This document shows, piece by piece, positions 24,302 to 32,288 of a stretch of 37,036 bases of DNA (its first letter is position 1; the number at the start of each line of letters is the position of its first letter). This DNA is from Opitutaceae bacterium (GTDB taxonomy: Bacteria > Verrucomicrobiota > Verrucomicrobiia > Opitutales > Opitutaceae). Made by a program: the position numbers and the translations under genes. The stretch is from the NCBI GenBank assembly GCA_027482505.1, contig JAIXVY010000492.1, positions 1 through 37,036 of the forward strand. Direction: 5' to 3'. The notes under the pieces are model-generated. The model worked only from the letters and a program-made list of their open reading frames with translations, made no database searches and was not told the DNA's origin.

Positions 24302-25363
24302 TCAGGCGGCGGGGCGGGTTTTCCAGGCCTCGACGATCTGGCGGATGGTGTCCTCCACCGTCTGGGTGATGTCCCAGGACGGGTAGTGGGCGCGCATCTT
24401 GCGCAGGTCGGAGTAGTAGCAGATATGGTCGCCGGCCCGGGCCTGGTCGACGTAGGCGTGGACCTGGGCCCGGCCGGAGAACTTCTCCGCGATCTTGAAG
24501 GCCTCGAGGATGGAGACGCTGTTGGCCTTGCCGCCGCCGAGGTTGTAGACCTCGCCGGCGCGGGGGGCGGCGACGAAGGCGGCCATGAAGCGGGCCACGT
24601 CGAGGGCGTGGATGTTGTCGCGCACCTGCTTCCCCTTGTATCCGAAAACACGATACTCGCGGCCCTCGAGGTTGCACTTGACCAGGTAGGACAGGAAGCC
24701 GTGGAGCTCGACGCCCGAGTGGTTGGGCCCGGTGAGGCAGCCGCCGCGCAGGCAGCAGGTGGGCAGGCCGAAGTAGCGGCCGTATTCCTGGACCATGACA
24801 TCGGCCGCGACCTTGGAGGCGCCGAAAAGGGAGTGCTTGGACTGGTCGATGGTGAAGTCCTCGGCGACGCCGTGCGCATAGGCGGGGTCGGCGTAGTCCC
24901 AGCGCGTGTCCCGCTCGACGAGGGGGATGCGGTTGGGCGCGTCGCCGTAGACCTTGTTCGTGCTCATGTGCACGAAAGGCGACTCGGGGCTGGCCTGGCG
25001 GGCGGCCTCGAGCAGGTTGAGCGTGCCTCCGGCGTTGGTGTCGAAGTCGTCAAAGGGAATGGCGGCGGCGCGGTCGTGCGAGGGCTGGGCGGCGGCGTGG
25101 ACGATGGCCGAAGGGCGGACCTCCTTGACCAGGGCGAGCACCCCGGCGCGGTCGCGAATGTCCAGCTCGTGGTGGACGTAGCCGGGAAGATCGCGTTGCA
25201 GGCGGCGTTGGTTCCAGCGGGTGTCGCCCTGGGGGCCGAAGAAGACGGCGCGCTGGTTGTTGTCCACGCCGTGAACGGCGTAGCCAAGCTCGCGGGCGAA
25301 GTAGGTCGCGACCTCGGAGCCGATGAGGCCGGAGGCGCCGGTGACAAGGAGGGTTTTTGGCAT
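24302..25363 (-). CDS. SDR NAD-dependent epimerase/dehydratase, CDP-paratose 2-epimerase-like, Phe at the usual Tyr site
   Basis: The 353-residue extended SDR protein has GxxGxxG at residues 9-15 ([12 protein letters not shown]), [14 protein letters not shown] after strand 2 and [14 protein letters not shown], with [14 protein letters not shown] as the Ser/Thr motif. At the place of the YxxxK pair it reads [11 protein letters not shown], that is F180 with K184. The codon at 24824-24826 is clearly TTC on the minus strand. [20 protein letters not shown] and [16 protein letters not shown] are strongly conserved-looking. From memory, a widespread subfamily carries Phe here, so this may be a family trait. 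The sequence otherwise looks fully functional. It probably works with the adjacent epimerase on one nucleotide-sugar path. Confidence 0.88.
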   Translation of the reverse strand: MPKTLLVTGASGLIGSEVATYFARELGYAVHGVDNNQRAVFFGPQGDTRWNQRRLQRDLPGYVHHELDIRDRAGVLALVKEVRPSAIVHAAAQPSHDRAAAIPFDDFDTNAGGTLNLLEAARQASPESPFVHMSTNKVYGDAPNRIPLVERDTRWDYADPAYAHGVAEDFTIDQSKHSLFGASKVAADVMVQEYGRYFGLPTCCLRGGCLTGPNHSGVELHGFLSYLVKCNLEGREYRVFGYKGKQVRDNIHALDVARFMAAFVAAPRAGEVYNLGGGKANSVSILEAFKIAEKFSGRAQVHAYVDQARAGDHICYYSDLRKMRAHYPSWDITQTVEDTIRQIVEAWKTRPAA

Positions 25364-25416
25364 GATGCTAAGCTTTAGGCGGGAGGGTATTCAGCGGGAC
25401 GACGCGGCGGACGCGG

Positions 25417-26109
25417 TCAGCGAAAGAGGTTGTATTTGACGATGGCATACAGCGCCCGGAAGCCGTCGCGCCAGCCGATCTTCTTCCCCTCCTTGTAGGT
25501 GCGGCCGTAGTAGCTGATGCCGACCTCGTAGATGGAGATGTCGGGAATCTTGGAGATCTTGGCGGTGATCTCGGGCTCGAAGCCGAAGCGGTTTTCCTCG
25601 ATCGCGATCTGTTTCACCACCTCGCGGCGCATGACCTTGTAGCAGGTCTCCATGTCGGTGAGGTTGAGGTTGGTGAACATGTTGGAGAGCAGGGTGAGGA
25701 ACTTGTTGCCCACCATGTGCCAGAAGTAGACGACCCGGTGGGGGCCGCCGCCCATGAAGCGCGAGCCGAAGACGACGTCGGCCTTGCCCGAGAGGATGGG
25801 GGCGAGCAGCTGGGCATATTCCTGCGGATCGTATTCGAGGTCGGCGTCCTGGATGAGGACGATGTCCCCGGTGGCGGCGGCGAAGCCGGTGCGAAGCGCG
25901 GCGCCTTTGCCCTGGTTGACCTCGTGGTAGAGGATCTTGTCCACCAGCGGAGCGATCTCGGCCTTTAGCACGTCGCGGGTGCCGTCGCGCGAGCAGTCGT
26001 CGACGATGATGATCTCGCGCTCGGCGACGGGGGAGGCCCGGACCGCGTCCACGATGGTGCGGATGGTGCGGGCCTCGTTGTAGCAGGGGATGACGACGGA
26101 AAGCTTCAT
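25417..26109 (-). CDS. GT2 glycosyltransferase, dolichyl-phosphate-mannose-synthase-like
   Basis: The 230-residue single-domain enzyme carries [17 protein letters not shown] at the N-terminus, [35 protein letters not shown] and the metal-binding [46 protein letters not shown] and [14 protein letters not shown] follow. This is the DPM1-type pattern for a polyprenyl-phosphate sugar synthase without membrane helices, ending in [16 protein letters not shown]. It is the first gene of the long minus-strand train and diverges from the ABC-transporter train across about 113 bases. The sugar is not identifiable. Confidence 0.93.
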   Translation of the reverse strand: MKLSVVIPCYNEARTIRTIVDAVRASPVAEREIIIVDDCSRDGTRDVLKAEIAPLVDKILYHEVNQGKGAALRTGFAAATGDIVLIQDADLEYDPQEYAQLLAPILSGKADVVFGSRFMGGGPHRVVYFWHMVGNKFLTLLSNMFTNLNLTDMETCYKVMRREVVKQIAIEENRFGFEPEITAKISKIPDISIYEVGISYYGRTYKEGKKIGWRDGFRALYAIVKYNLFR

Positions 26110-26144
26110 GCGCTGTGACGCGGCCGATGCTTCTAGGATGAAGC
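26103..26144 (-). promoter_or_regulatory. inverted repeat covering the first start codon of the minus-strand train
   Basis: GCTTCAT (26103-26109) and ATGAAGC (26138-26144) are perfect 7-base complements 28 bases apart, and the first arm includes the ATG of the GT2 gene. If transcription starts upstream of 26144, the leader RNA could fold over its own start codon. A further related GATGCTTC lies at 26126-26133. The repeat is short and chance is possible. Confidence 0.22.
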
Positions 26145-26178
26145 CTGCTTGGGAAGGGGAAAGTCCGGATGGGTCGGG

Positions 26179-26194
26179 CGGGGGTTGACCCCCG
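26179..26194. promoter_or_regulatory. 16-base inverted repeat between divergent polysaccharide trains
   Basis: CGGGGGT and ACCCCCG are perfect complements around a 2-base centre (TG), too tight for a good RNA hairpin but suited to a dimeric DNA-binding protein. The repeat lies in the 113-base gap between the GT2 gene (minus) and the ABC permease gene (plus), where a regulator could control both. It overlaps possible early permease starts (26169), which favours the later start at 26223. Confidence 0.35.
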
Positions 26195-26222
26195 GGTGGG
26201 TATGCGCAGCGTGGGCGGGCCC

Positions 26223-27059
26223 ATGGTTCCAGAGCACAGCGAGCCCATCATCCGCATCCGGCCCTCCTCGGGATGGCGCGCGTTGCGGCTGGGGGAGATA
26301 TGGGCGTATCGCGATGTGTGGCTGATGCTGGCGGCGCGCGATTTGAAGCTGCGCTACCGCCAGACGGCGCTGGGAGTGCTGTGGGTGGTGTTGCAGCCTT
26401 TGCTGGCTGGGTTGATCTTCGCGGTGATTTTCGGGCATTTCGCGAAGCTGCCCAGCGGGGAGCGACCGTATCTGCTCTTCGTGTTCGCGGGTTTGATGGG
26501 ATGGAATCTTTTCGCCGGAATCGTGCAGCGCGCGGGCGGCAGCCTGGTGGCGGAGGCGCGTTTGATAACGAAGGTGTATTTCCCGCGCGTGCTGATCCCC
26601 TGCGCGGCGGCGGCGTCCGCGGCGGTGGACTTTTGCGTTTCGTTGGTGGTCATGGGTGTGCTGATCGCTTGGCACGGCGTGTGGCCGGGGGCGTGGCTGT
26701 GGCTGTTGCCGCCGGTCGTGGCGGTGGCTTTCGCGGGCGCGCTTGGCGCGGGCTTGTGGGTGGCGGCGCTGAACGTGCGCTATCGGGACTTCGCCTACGC
26801 GCTGCCGTTTCTGCTCCAGGTGTGGATGTATGCCTCGCCGGTCGTCTACGGCATGGAACTGGTCTCGGAGCGGTGGCGGCCTCTGTTCGCGTTGAACCCG
26901 ATGGTGGGCGTGATCGAGGCCATGCGCGCGGCTTTGCTGGGCGGGCCGGCGCCTGAACCGCTCTCGCTGATTTCGTCGGTCGCGCTGGCGGTCCTGGTTT
27001 TATTTTCGGGCCTTTTTTTCTTTCGCCGAGTGGAGCGAGGTTTCGCTGAAGCCCTGTGA
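26223..27059 (+). CDS. ABC transporter permease for polysaccharide export (Wzm type)
   Basis: The 278-residue ABC-2 permease begins [20 protein letters not shown], the characteristic cytoplasmic start of Wzm/TagG-like proteins. [20 protein letters not shown] and [21 protein letters not shown] follow, then five more hydrophobic segments. [20 protein letters not shown] and [16 protein letters not shown] are conserved ABC-2 features. It pairs with the ATPase that begins 7 bases after its stop. I chose ATG 26223 because it matches the usual short N-terminus. ATGs at 26202 and 26169 are in frame, and the one at 26169 has a G-rich Shine-Dalgarno-like stretch ahead of it. It should export a lipid-linked glycan across the inner membrane. 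Confidence 0.94.
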   Translation: MVPEHSEPIIRIRPSSGWRALRLGEIWAYRDVWLMLAARDLKLRYRQTALGVLWVVLQPLLAGLIFAVIFGHFAKLPSGERPYLLFVFAGLMGWNLFAGIVQRAGGSLVAEARLITKVYFPRVLIPCAAAASAAVDFCVSLVVMGVLIAWHGVWPGAWLWLLPPVVAVAFAGALGAGLWVAALNVRYRDFAYALPFLLQVWMYASPVVYGMELVSERWRPLFALNPMVGVIEAMRAALLGGPAPEPLSLISSVALAVLVLFSGLFFFRRVERGFAEAL

Positions 27060-27066
27060 TCGAGCG

Positions 27067-28323
27067 ATGAGCGATCTTGCACTCAAAGTTGAAAACCTGG
27101 GGAAGCGATTTCGTGGTTCCTGCGACGGCGCGCGGCCGGCCTACTCGACCCTGCGTGAAGAAGTCTTGAGCTGGCCCAGGCGCTGGCGGGGACGTCGGGA
27201 GCCCGAGAACGAAGCGTGGGCTTTGCGCGGCGTTTCCTTCGAGCTACGGAAGGGCGAGGTGCTCGGGGTCGTCGGTCGCAACGGCGCCGGAAAAAGCACT
27301 TTGCTGAAGATTCTCAGCCGCATAATGGAGCCGACCGAAGGCGAGGCGGAGATGCGCGGTCGCGTGGGGGCGCTGCTGGAGGTGGGCACGGGATTCCACC
27401 CGGAGCTTACCGGACGGGAGAATGTTTTTTTGAGCGGCGCCTTGCTCGGCATGCGCCGCGCGGAAGTGCGCGCGCGGCTCGATGAGATCGTGGCCTTCGC
27501 AGGGACGGAGGATGCCCTCGACCGGCCGGTGAAGCACTCCTCCAGCGGCATGCAGGCGCGACTCGGCTTTGCGGTGGCGGCGCACCTGGAGCCCGAGATA
27601 CTCATAATCGACGAGGTCTTGGGCGTTGGCGATGTGCGCTTTCAAGAGCGCTGCCTCCGCAAGGTTCGCGACATCTCCTCCCGCGAAGGGCGCACCGTCC
27701 TGATCGTCAGCCATCAGATGGCGATCATGCAGTCGTTGTGTTCGCGCGGGTTGCTTCTGCGCGGCGGACGGGTGGCGGCGGAGGGCGATCTCGATGCGTG
27801 CATTCGAGGCTATCTGGAGGATGCGGACGCTCAGGAAGGCGCGGTGCTGGAGTTTGACATGCAGTCCGGCCAGGCGGCCGGCTTCGTCGGGCTGGAGTTT
27901 CGCGGCGAGGATGGCGCGCCGGCCGGCGCCTTCGCGTTCGGCGAAATCATCGAGCTCAGGCTTCGCGTGCGGGTGCGCGAGACGCTGCCCGACTACTTGC
28001 TCGGTTTCTCGATCAACACCCCCGCCGGCTTGGTCGTCGCATGCTCGAACCATCATGACGCGCTGCCGCGAGGCGAGTTAGGGCCGGGGACGCATGTTTT
28101 CGTCGCCAAGGTTGCGGGACTCTTTCTGGCGCCGGGCGAGTATCGTTTGACCGTGGCGCTGTCTTCCGGAGATCAGTTGACGAGCCACCATTTTCTGCCC
28201 GACTGCGCGACGTTTCGCGTGGAGGAGCGGTCTCCGTCGGGCCGGCCTTACGGGTCGCATTTCGACAATCGCCCCGGTTTGCTGCGACCTCCTTTTGCGT
28301 GGAGGCGAACCGAGGAAACATGA
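27067..28323 (+). CDS. ABC transporter ATP-binding protein with C-terminal glycan-binding domain (Wzt type)
   Basis: The 418-residue protein has an N-terminal ATPase domain and a C-terminal Wzt-like domain. Walker A is G70-S77 (GRNGAGKS), the signature region is SSSGMQARLGFAVAAHL, as is usual for Wzt, and Walker B is ILIIDE with D182 and E183. The H-loop is in VLIVSHQ. After a linker, residues from about 250 form a beta-rich domain (FGEIIELRLRVRVRE, APGEYRLTVALSSGDQ) like Wzt_C, which in ABC-dependent O-antigen export binds the chain terminus and gives substrate specificity. It therefore suggests export of a polymer capped by a specific residue. The ATGA overlap with the next gene (28320-28323) couples translation. 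Confidence 0.95.
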   Translation: MSDLALKVENLGKRFRGSCDGARPAYSTLREEVLSWPRRWRGRREPENEAWALRGVSFELRKGEVLGVVGRNGAGKSTLLKILSRIMEPTEGEAEMRGRVGALLEVGTGFHPELTGRENVFLSGALLGMRRAEVRARLDEIVAFAGTEDALDRPVKHSSSGMQARLGFAVAAHLEPEILIIDEVLGVGDVRFQERCLRKVRDISSREGRTVLIVSHQMAIMQSLCSRGLLLRGGRVAAEGDLDACIRGYLEDADAQEGAVLEFDMQSGQAAGFVGLEFRGEDGAPAGAFAFGEIIELRLRVRVRETLPDYLLGFSINTPAGLVVACSNHHDALPRGELGPGTHVFVAKVAGLFLAPGEYRLTVALSSGDQLTSHHFLPDCATFRVEERSPSGRPYGSHFDNRPGLLRPPFAWRRTEET

Positions 28324-29573
28324 ACAACAACATCCACGATTACATCATAGTTGGCGCGGGCATGAGCGGAGTCGCCTTTGCGCGCCTGCTTCAGATGTCG
28401 GGAGTGCAAAACTTCATTTTGCTCGAATCGGCCGCTCAGCCGGGCGGCCTCTGCCGTTCGCAGCGGGTGGGCGGGCATGTGATCGACACGGGCGGGGGGC
28501 ATTTTCTCTGCACGAAGCACGAAGAGGTCTATCGGTTCATTTTCTCCCATCTGCCGCAGGAAGAGTTTGTGCGGCATGAGCGGGTTTCCAAGGTGCGCGT
28601 GCGGGGACACGAGATCGACTATCCCATCGAGTCGAATCTATGGCAGCTGCCCGACGGCCTGCGCGACGACTACCTCGGCAGCGTGGCGGGCAACGGCGAG
28701 GCGAGGGGGCTGCCGCCGCCGCAAACGTTCGAGGCGTGGATACGCTGGAAGCTGGGCGACCGCATCGCCGAGGACTACATGCTGCCCTACAACCGCAAGG
28801 TCTGGGGCGTGGAGCCGGCGGAGATGGACATAGACTGGCTGCACAAGATACCGCGCCTGGATGTCGGCGAAATTGTCGAGGCGTGCCGGCGGCGAAGCGC
28901 CGATCCGGCCAAGATGCCGTCGCACGCGTATTTCTATTATCCGCGCCACGGCGGGTTTCAGCGCGTCTTCGACGCGCTGTTGAAACCGGTCGCCGATCGG
29001 GTGCGGTGCGGGGAGGCGGTGGACTCGATCGAGCCGTCGGCAGGCGGCTTGGTGGTCAATGGCCGGCATGTCGGCCGGCGCGTCATCAACACCGCGCCAT
29101 GGCCCGCGATCACCGGCGCGCTTCCGCTCTCGGCGCGAGGTCGCGCGGCGCTGGCTCGTCTGCGCCACAGCGGGCTGGCCGTGTCCTTGCATGAATCCGC
29201 CGCGGCCGCCTCCAGCCGCGCCCACTGGATTTACGAGCCAGCCCCCGAGCTGCGCCATCACCGCGATTTTCTCATCGGCAACTACGCGGCCGACAGCGCG
29301 CCCGACGGCGTCATGCGCGAGACAAACCTGCTCCGACATGCGCCTGACGCCACCGCGTTGGCCACGTTTCGCAACGAGCACGCCTACCCGGTTCCGTCGT
29401 TGGGTTGGGCGGAGGCCATCGCGCTGGTGCTCCGGGAGGCGGCCGAGCACGGAGTGCACGGGCTCGGTCGCTGGGGACAGTGGCAATATTTCAACTCCGA
29501 CGTTTGCATCCACGAGGCGATGAAACTGGCCGAGCGACTCGGGCACACCGCATGGAAACCGTCTCCAGGTTAA
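28320..29573 (+). CDS. FAD-dependent UDP-galactopyranose-mutase-like / amine-oxidase-family protein
   Basis: The 417-residue flavoprotein opens with the FAD-binding Rossmann motif IIVGAGMSGVAFARLL (GxGxxG at 12-17), then LLESAAQPGGLCRS (ribose-binding Glu, GG doublet) and GHVIDTGGGHFL. YPIESNLWQLPDGL, YMLPYNRKVWG and YYPRHGGFQRVFDALL follow, with RRVINTAPWPA in the second half. This pattern is shared by UDP-galactopyranose mutases and related carbohydrate-locus flavoproteins of the protoporphyrinogen-oxidase-like superfamily. A mutase interconverts pyranose and furanose forms of a nucleotide sugar. Furanose chemistry is a good guess in this locus, but UDP-galactose itself is not proven. ATG 28320 overlaps the upstream stop. 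Confidence 0.82.
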   Translation: MNNNIHDYIIVGAGMSGVAFARLLQMSGVQNFILLESAAQPGGLCRSQRVGGHVIDTGGGHFLCTKHEEVYRFIFSHLPQEEFVRHERVSKVRVRGHEIDYPIESNLWQLPDGLRDDYLGSVAGNGEARGLPPPQTFEAWIRWKLGDRIAEDYMLPYNRKVWGVEPAEMDIDWLHKIPRLDVGEIVEACRRRSADPAKMPSHAYFYYPRHGGFQRVFDALLKPVADRVRCGEAVDSIEPSAGGLVVNGRHVGRRVINTAPWPAITGALPLSARGRAALARLRHSGLAVSLHESAAAASSRAHWIYEPAPELRHHRDFLIGNYAADSAPDGVMRETNLLRHAPDATALATFRNEHAYPVPSLGWAEAIALVLREAAEHGVHGLGRWGQWQYFNSDVCIHEAMKLAERLGHTAWKPSPG

Positions 29574-30463
29574 GTCGCAGGCTCGCGCGCTGGCGGCTGG
29601 AGCGCGCCTTCGCGCGTTTCCAGTCCGAGCATCCGCTGGCGGCCGACGAGCACGGCCTGTTGCTGCAGCATGGCGTCGGCGATCATTTCATCGCGGCCTC
29701 CCTGGCCGCCGCGATCGCGTCCAGCCACGGAGGCAAAGTCGTGCTGGCCGGGCGTCCGGAGATGGCGTTTCTGGCCGATCTATTCCGAGGCGTGTCGCGC
29801 TATGTCGTCCTTCCCGGGCGCCTGCGCGGCCAGGAGCTGGGCTTGCGCGACATCTCGGCGGGGCGCTGGGTCTTCGCCCATTTTCGAGGGATGGAGCTGG
29901 CGCGGGCGGTCGGCTACCGCGGCTTCACATTGGTCGACGCCTATCGCTGCTTGTTTGGGCTCGCCCCGTCCGCTCGTCCCGAGGAGCCGCGGCAGCCCAC
30001 GGTGGAGGAAATGGAAAACGCCCGGGCATTCGCCGCTCGCGCCGGCATCGATCTTGGGCGCGCCGTTTATGTCTGCGGCGACAGCCGATCCACCCCGGTG
30101 GGGCCGGACCTCGCCGGCAGGATCGAGGCTTTCTCAACCCTGATCGCGCGGCGCGGCCTGCAAGTGGCGGGCAATCGGCTGCGACTGGGCGAGGCGCAGG
30201 CGGAGACGCTCGTGCCGCTTGCCATGCTGCGACCGCTGATCGCCGCGGCACGCGGTCATGTGATGGCGCGGAGCGGCCTGGCGGATCTGGCGGCGGGTTT
30301 GTCGACGCCAGGGTGTGTTCTTTATCCCCAGGCGCGATATCTGGGCGGCAACCTGCTGGACGGAACCAGCCTGCGCGCGTTTGAGTTCGCTGCCTGTCCT
30401 TCCGAGATGGAGGAGCCTTCTCTTGATGCGCTGACCGCCTGGTTCGATCATCACATCCGATGA
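29552..30463 (+). CDS. uncharacterised glycosyltransferase-like protein
   Basis: The 303-residue protein is not one I recognise with confidence. Its layout resembles the GT-B fold of heptosyltransferase-like enzymes: GLLLQHGVGDHFIAASLAAA near the N-terminus, KVVLAGRPEMAFLADLFRG as a second Rossmann unit, then AVYVCGDSRSTPVGPDLAGR, MARSGLADLAAGLSTPG and CVLYPQARYLGGNLLDG. The ARSGLADL segment recalls the nucleotide-sugar site of surface-glycan transferases. The ATG at 29552 overlaps the mutase-like gene by 22 bases. Its stop overlaps the next ATG as ATGA (30460-30463). A role in making the same glycan is inferred from context only. Confidence 0.7.
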   Translation: METVSRLSRRLARWRLERAFARFQSEHPLAADEHGLLLQHGVGDHFIAASLAAAIASSHGGKVVLAGRPEMAFLADLFRGVSRYVVLPGRLRGQELGLRDISAGRWVFAHFRGMELARAVGYRGFTLVDAYRCLFGLAPSARPEEPRQPTVEEMENARAFAARAGIDLGRAVYVCGDSRSTPVGPDLAGRIEAFSTLIARRGLQVAGNRLRLGEAQAETLVPLAMLRPLIAAARGHVMARSGLADLAAGLSTPGCVLYPQARYLGGNLLDGTSLRAFEFAACPSEMEEPSLDALTAWFDHHIR

Positions 30464-31215
30464 AGCCCCTGCTTACGATACTGACCATCACCAAAGACGA
30501 TGCGTCGGGGCTCGATGCGACCATCGGAGCTCTGCGGGCCTGGGAGAATCTGCCTTGGGTGGAAAACGTGGTGGTTTATGCCGGTAAGCGTCCGTGCGGA
30601 ATACCTGCGGGCTGGCAGGTTTTGGAGCAGGCGGGAGCCGGCATCGCCGAAGCCTTCAACCAAGGCCTTGGCGCTGCGAAAGGCGAGTGGGTCTGGTGCC
30701 TGAACGGCGGAGACCGCGCCCACGAGGAGCTGGATCCCGGGTGGTTGCGCGTGCTCCTGGCCGGCACCTCGGCGGATATCGTCACCGGCGCCATTCATCG
30801 CGACGGGGAGGCCACGCCGCTGGTTCCGCCCGCGCCGGAGCTGCAGTGGCCGCTCACCGCCTGCTGGCTTGCGCATCCGGCGACGCTCGTGCGGCGCCGC
30901 GTTCTCGAAAACGCCGGCGGCTTTGATCCGCGGTGGCGAATCGCGATGGATTACGACCTTTGGCACCGCTTGCTCGCCGCGGGAGCGCGGGTCGATGTGG
31001 TGGCCATGCCGTTCGCGTGTTTCGATGTCACGGGCGTGAGCGAGCGGGCCGAGACCCGCGCGGAGTGCAGGGCGGAGGACGCGCGCCTGATGCTTCGCGA
31101 AGCCTGGCCCATGACGAAGGCGTGTCTGCGCTCTTTTATCAGGGTGTGCGCCCGAGTGGCGCACGCGGCCGTGGCGGTGGTTTCGGGACGGGCGGGGGCG
31201 CGGGGCCGGCCATGA
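30460..31215 (+). CDS. GT2 family glycosyltransferase
   Basis: The 251-residue GT-A enzyme begins LLTILTITKDDASGLDATI. It carries AGIAEAFNQGLGAAKGEWV and WCLNGGD (N82-D85), the variant of the GT2 metal site (usually LNSGD) seen in colanic-acid WcaE-like transferases. TACWLAHPATLVRRRVLENA and FDPRWRIAMDYDLWHRLL supply the acceptor-site pattern. A basic, partly hydrophobic tail follows residue 215. Both ends overlap neighbours by ATGA (30460-30463 and 31212-31215), so it is translated in step with them. Sugar donor and acceptor are unknown. Confidence 0.9.
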   Translation: MKPLLTILTITKDDASGLDATIGALRAWENLPWVENVVVYAGKRPCGIPAGWQVLEQAGAGIAEAFNQGLGAAKGEWVWCLNGGDRAHEELDPGWLRVLLAGTSADIVTGAIHRDGEATPLVPPAPELQWPLTACWLAHPATLVRRRVLENAGGFDPRWRIAMDYDLWHRLLAAGARVDVVAMPFACFDVTGVSERAETRAECRAEDARLMLREAWPMTKACLRSFIRVCARVAHAAVAVVSGRAGARGRP

Positions 31216-32288
31216 GAATCACTTTCGTGCTGCCTGGCTCTTCCCCCGTCCCGGCCGGCGGGCCAAAAATGGTTTTTCGTTACGCCAACGCGCTGGCGGA
31301 CAAGGCGCATGAGGTAACGGTTTTGCTGCCGCATCGCGCGGACGAGTCGTCGCCGGGACTCGATTTGCGCCGTCGCTACCAGTATCTTCGGCCGAAATTC
31401 AGCGGCGCTTGGTCGCCCGAGAGCTGGATGCGGATTCACCCGCGGGTGCGATTGGTCTGGGCCGAAGGTCTGCGCTTCCGCGCGGAGTGGCGGGGCGATG
31501 CGGTCGTCGCCACCGCGGTGGTCACCGCGGAGCGCGTCGCCCGTTGGCCCGTGGAGGCTGGCCGAAAATTTTATTTCATACAGGGGCACGAGGTTTGGGA
31601 CAACCCGGTGGAGCGCGTGCAGGCTTCGTGGCGGCTGCCGTTGCGCAAGATCGTCGTTTCGCCATGGCTGCGCGATTTGGTGGAGGCGGCGGGGGCGCGG
31701 GCCGAGGAATTGCCGAACCCACCAGACCATGAAGCCTTCGGCTGCGACAATCAGGTGGAGGAACGCGAGCCGCCGACGCTGCTCTGGCCGCACCACTCGC
31801 TGCCGTTCAAGGGCTCCGCCGACGTGCTTGCGGCCCTGCCGGCTTTGCGCGCGGCGGCGCCTGGGCTCAGGGTCAGGGCGTTCGGGGTTTCGGCGCGCCC
31901 CGCCGACTGGCCGGGGTTCATCGACTACCGCCGAAATCCCGCGCAGGCGGCTCTGCGCGCCCTCTACAACGAGGCGTCCGTCTGCGTGGCGCCCAGCCAC
32001 TCGGAAGGCTGGGGGCTTCCGGCGACGGAGGCCTTGCAGTGCGGCTGCGCGGTGGCCGCAAGCGACGCGGGCGGGCATCGCGCGTTTCTGCGCGACGGAC
32101 AAAACGCGCTGCTCCACCGGGCGGGCGACGTGGGCGCATTGACTCGCAACGTGCTTCTTTTGCTCGGCGATCGCGGCTTGCGCGGACGTCTGGCGCATCA
32201 GGGGATGCGGGACATGAGGGCGCGCAGGATGGAGGATTCGGCGGCCAGGCTGGAAACCATCCTTAAGGAGAACCCGACGCATGGCTGA
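31212..32288 (+). CDS. GT4 family glycosyltransferase
   Basis: The 358-residue GT-B enzyme starts RITFVLPGSSPVPAGGPKMV, a donor-independent N-terminal Rossmann unit. PHHSLPFKGSADVLAALPAL is the central GT4 feature. The nucleotide-sugar pocket has the EX7E pair at E265 and E273 in SEGWGLPATEAL, followed by GCAVAASDAGGHRAFLRDGQ. This is the retaining GT4 family, found throughout O-antigen and capsule loci. ATG 31212 overlaps the previous stop (ATGA). The stop at 32286-32288 lies 8 bases inside the next gene. Specificity cannot be read. Confidence 0.92.
   Translation: MRITFVLPGSSPVPAGGPKMVFRYANALADKAHEVTVLLPHRADESSPGLDLRRRYQYLRPKFSGAWSPESWMRIHPRVRLVWAEGLRFRAEWRGDAVVATAVVTAERVARWPVEAGRKFYFIQGHEVWDNPVERVQASWRLPLRKIVVSPWLRDLVEAAGARAEELPNPPDHEAFGCDNQVEEREPPTLLWPHHSLPFKGSADVLAALPALRAAAPGLRVRAFGVSARPADWPGFIDYRRNPAQAALRALYNEASVCVAPSHSEGWGLPATEALQCGCAVAASDAGGHRAFLRDGQNALLHRAGDVGALTRNVLLLLGDRGLRGRLAHQGMRDMRARRMEDSAARLETILKENPTHG

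Noticed and set aside
27535-27575. Unusual ABC signature (SSSGM) in the Wzt-like ATPase as a possible inactive site
   Set aside because: An SSGM-type signature is normal for Wzt/TagH-like ATPases, and Walker A, Walker B and the H-loop are intact.
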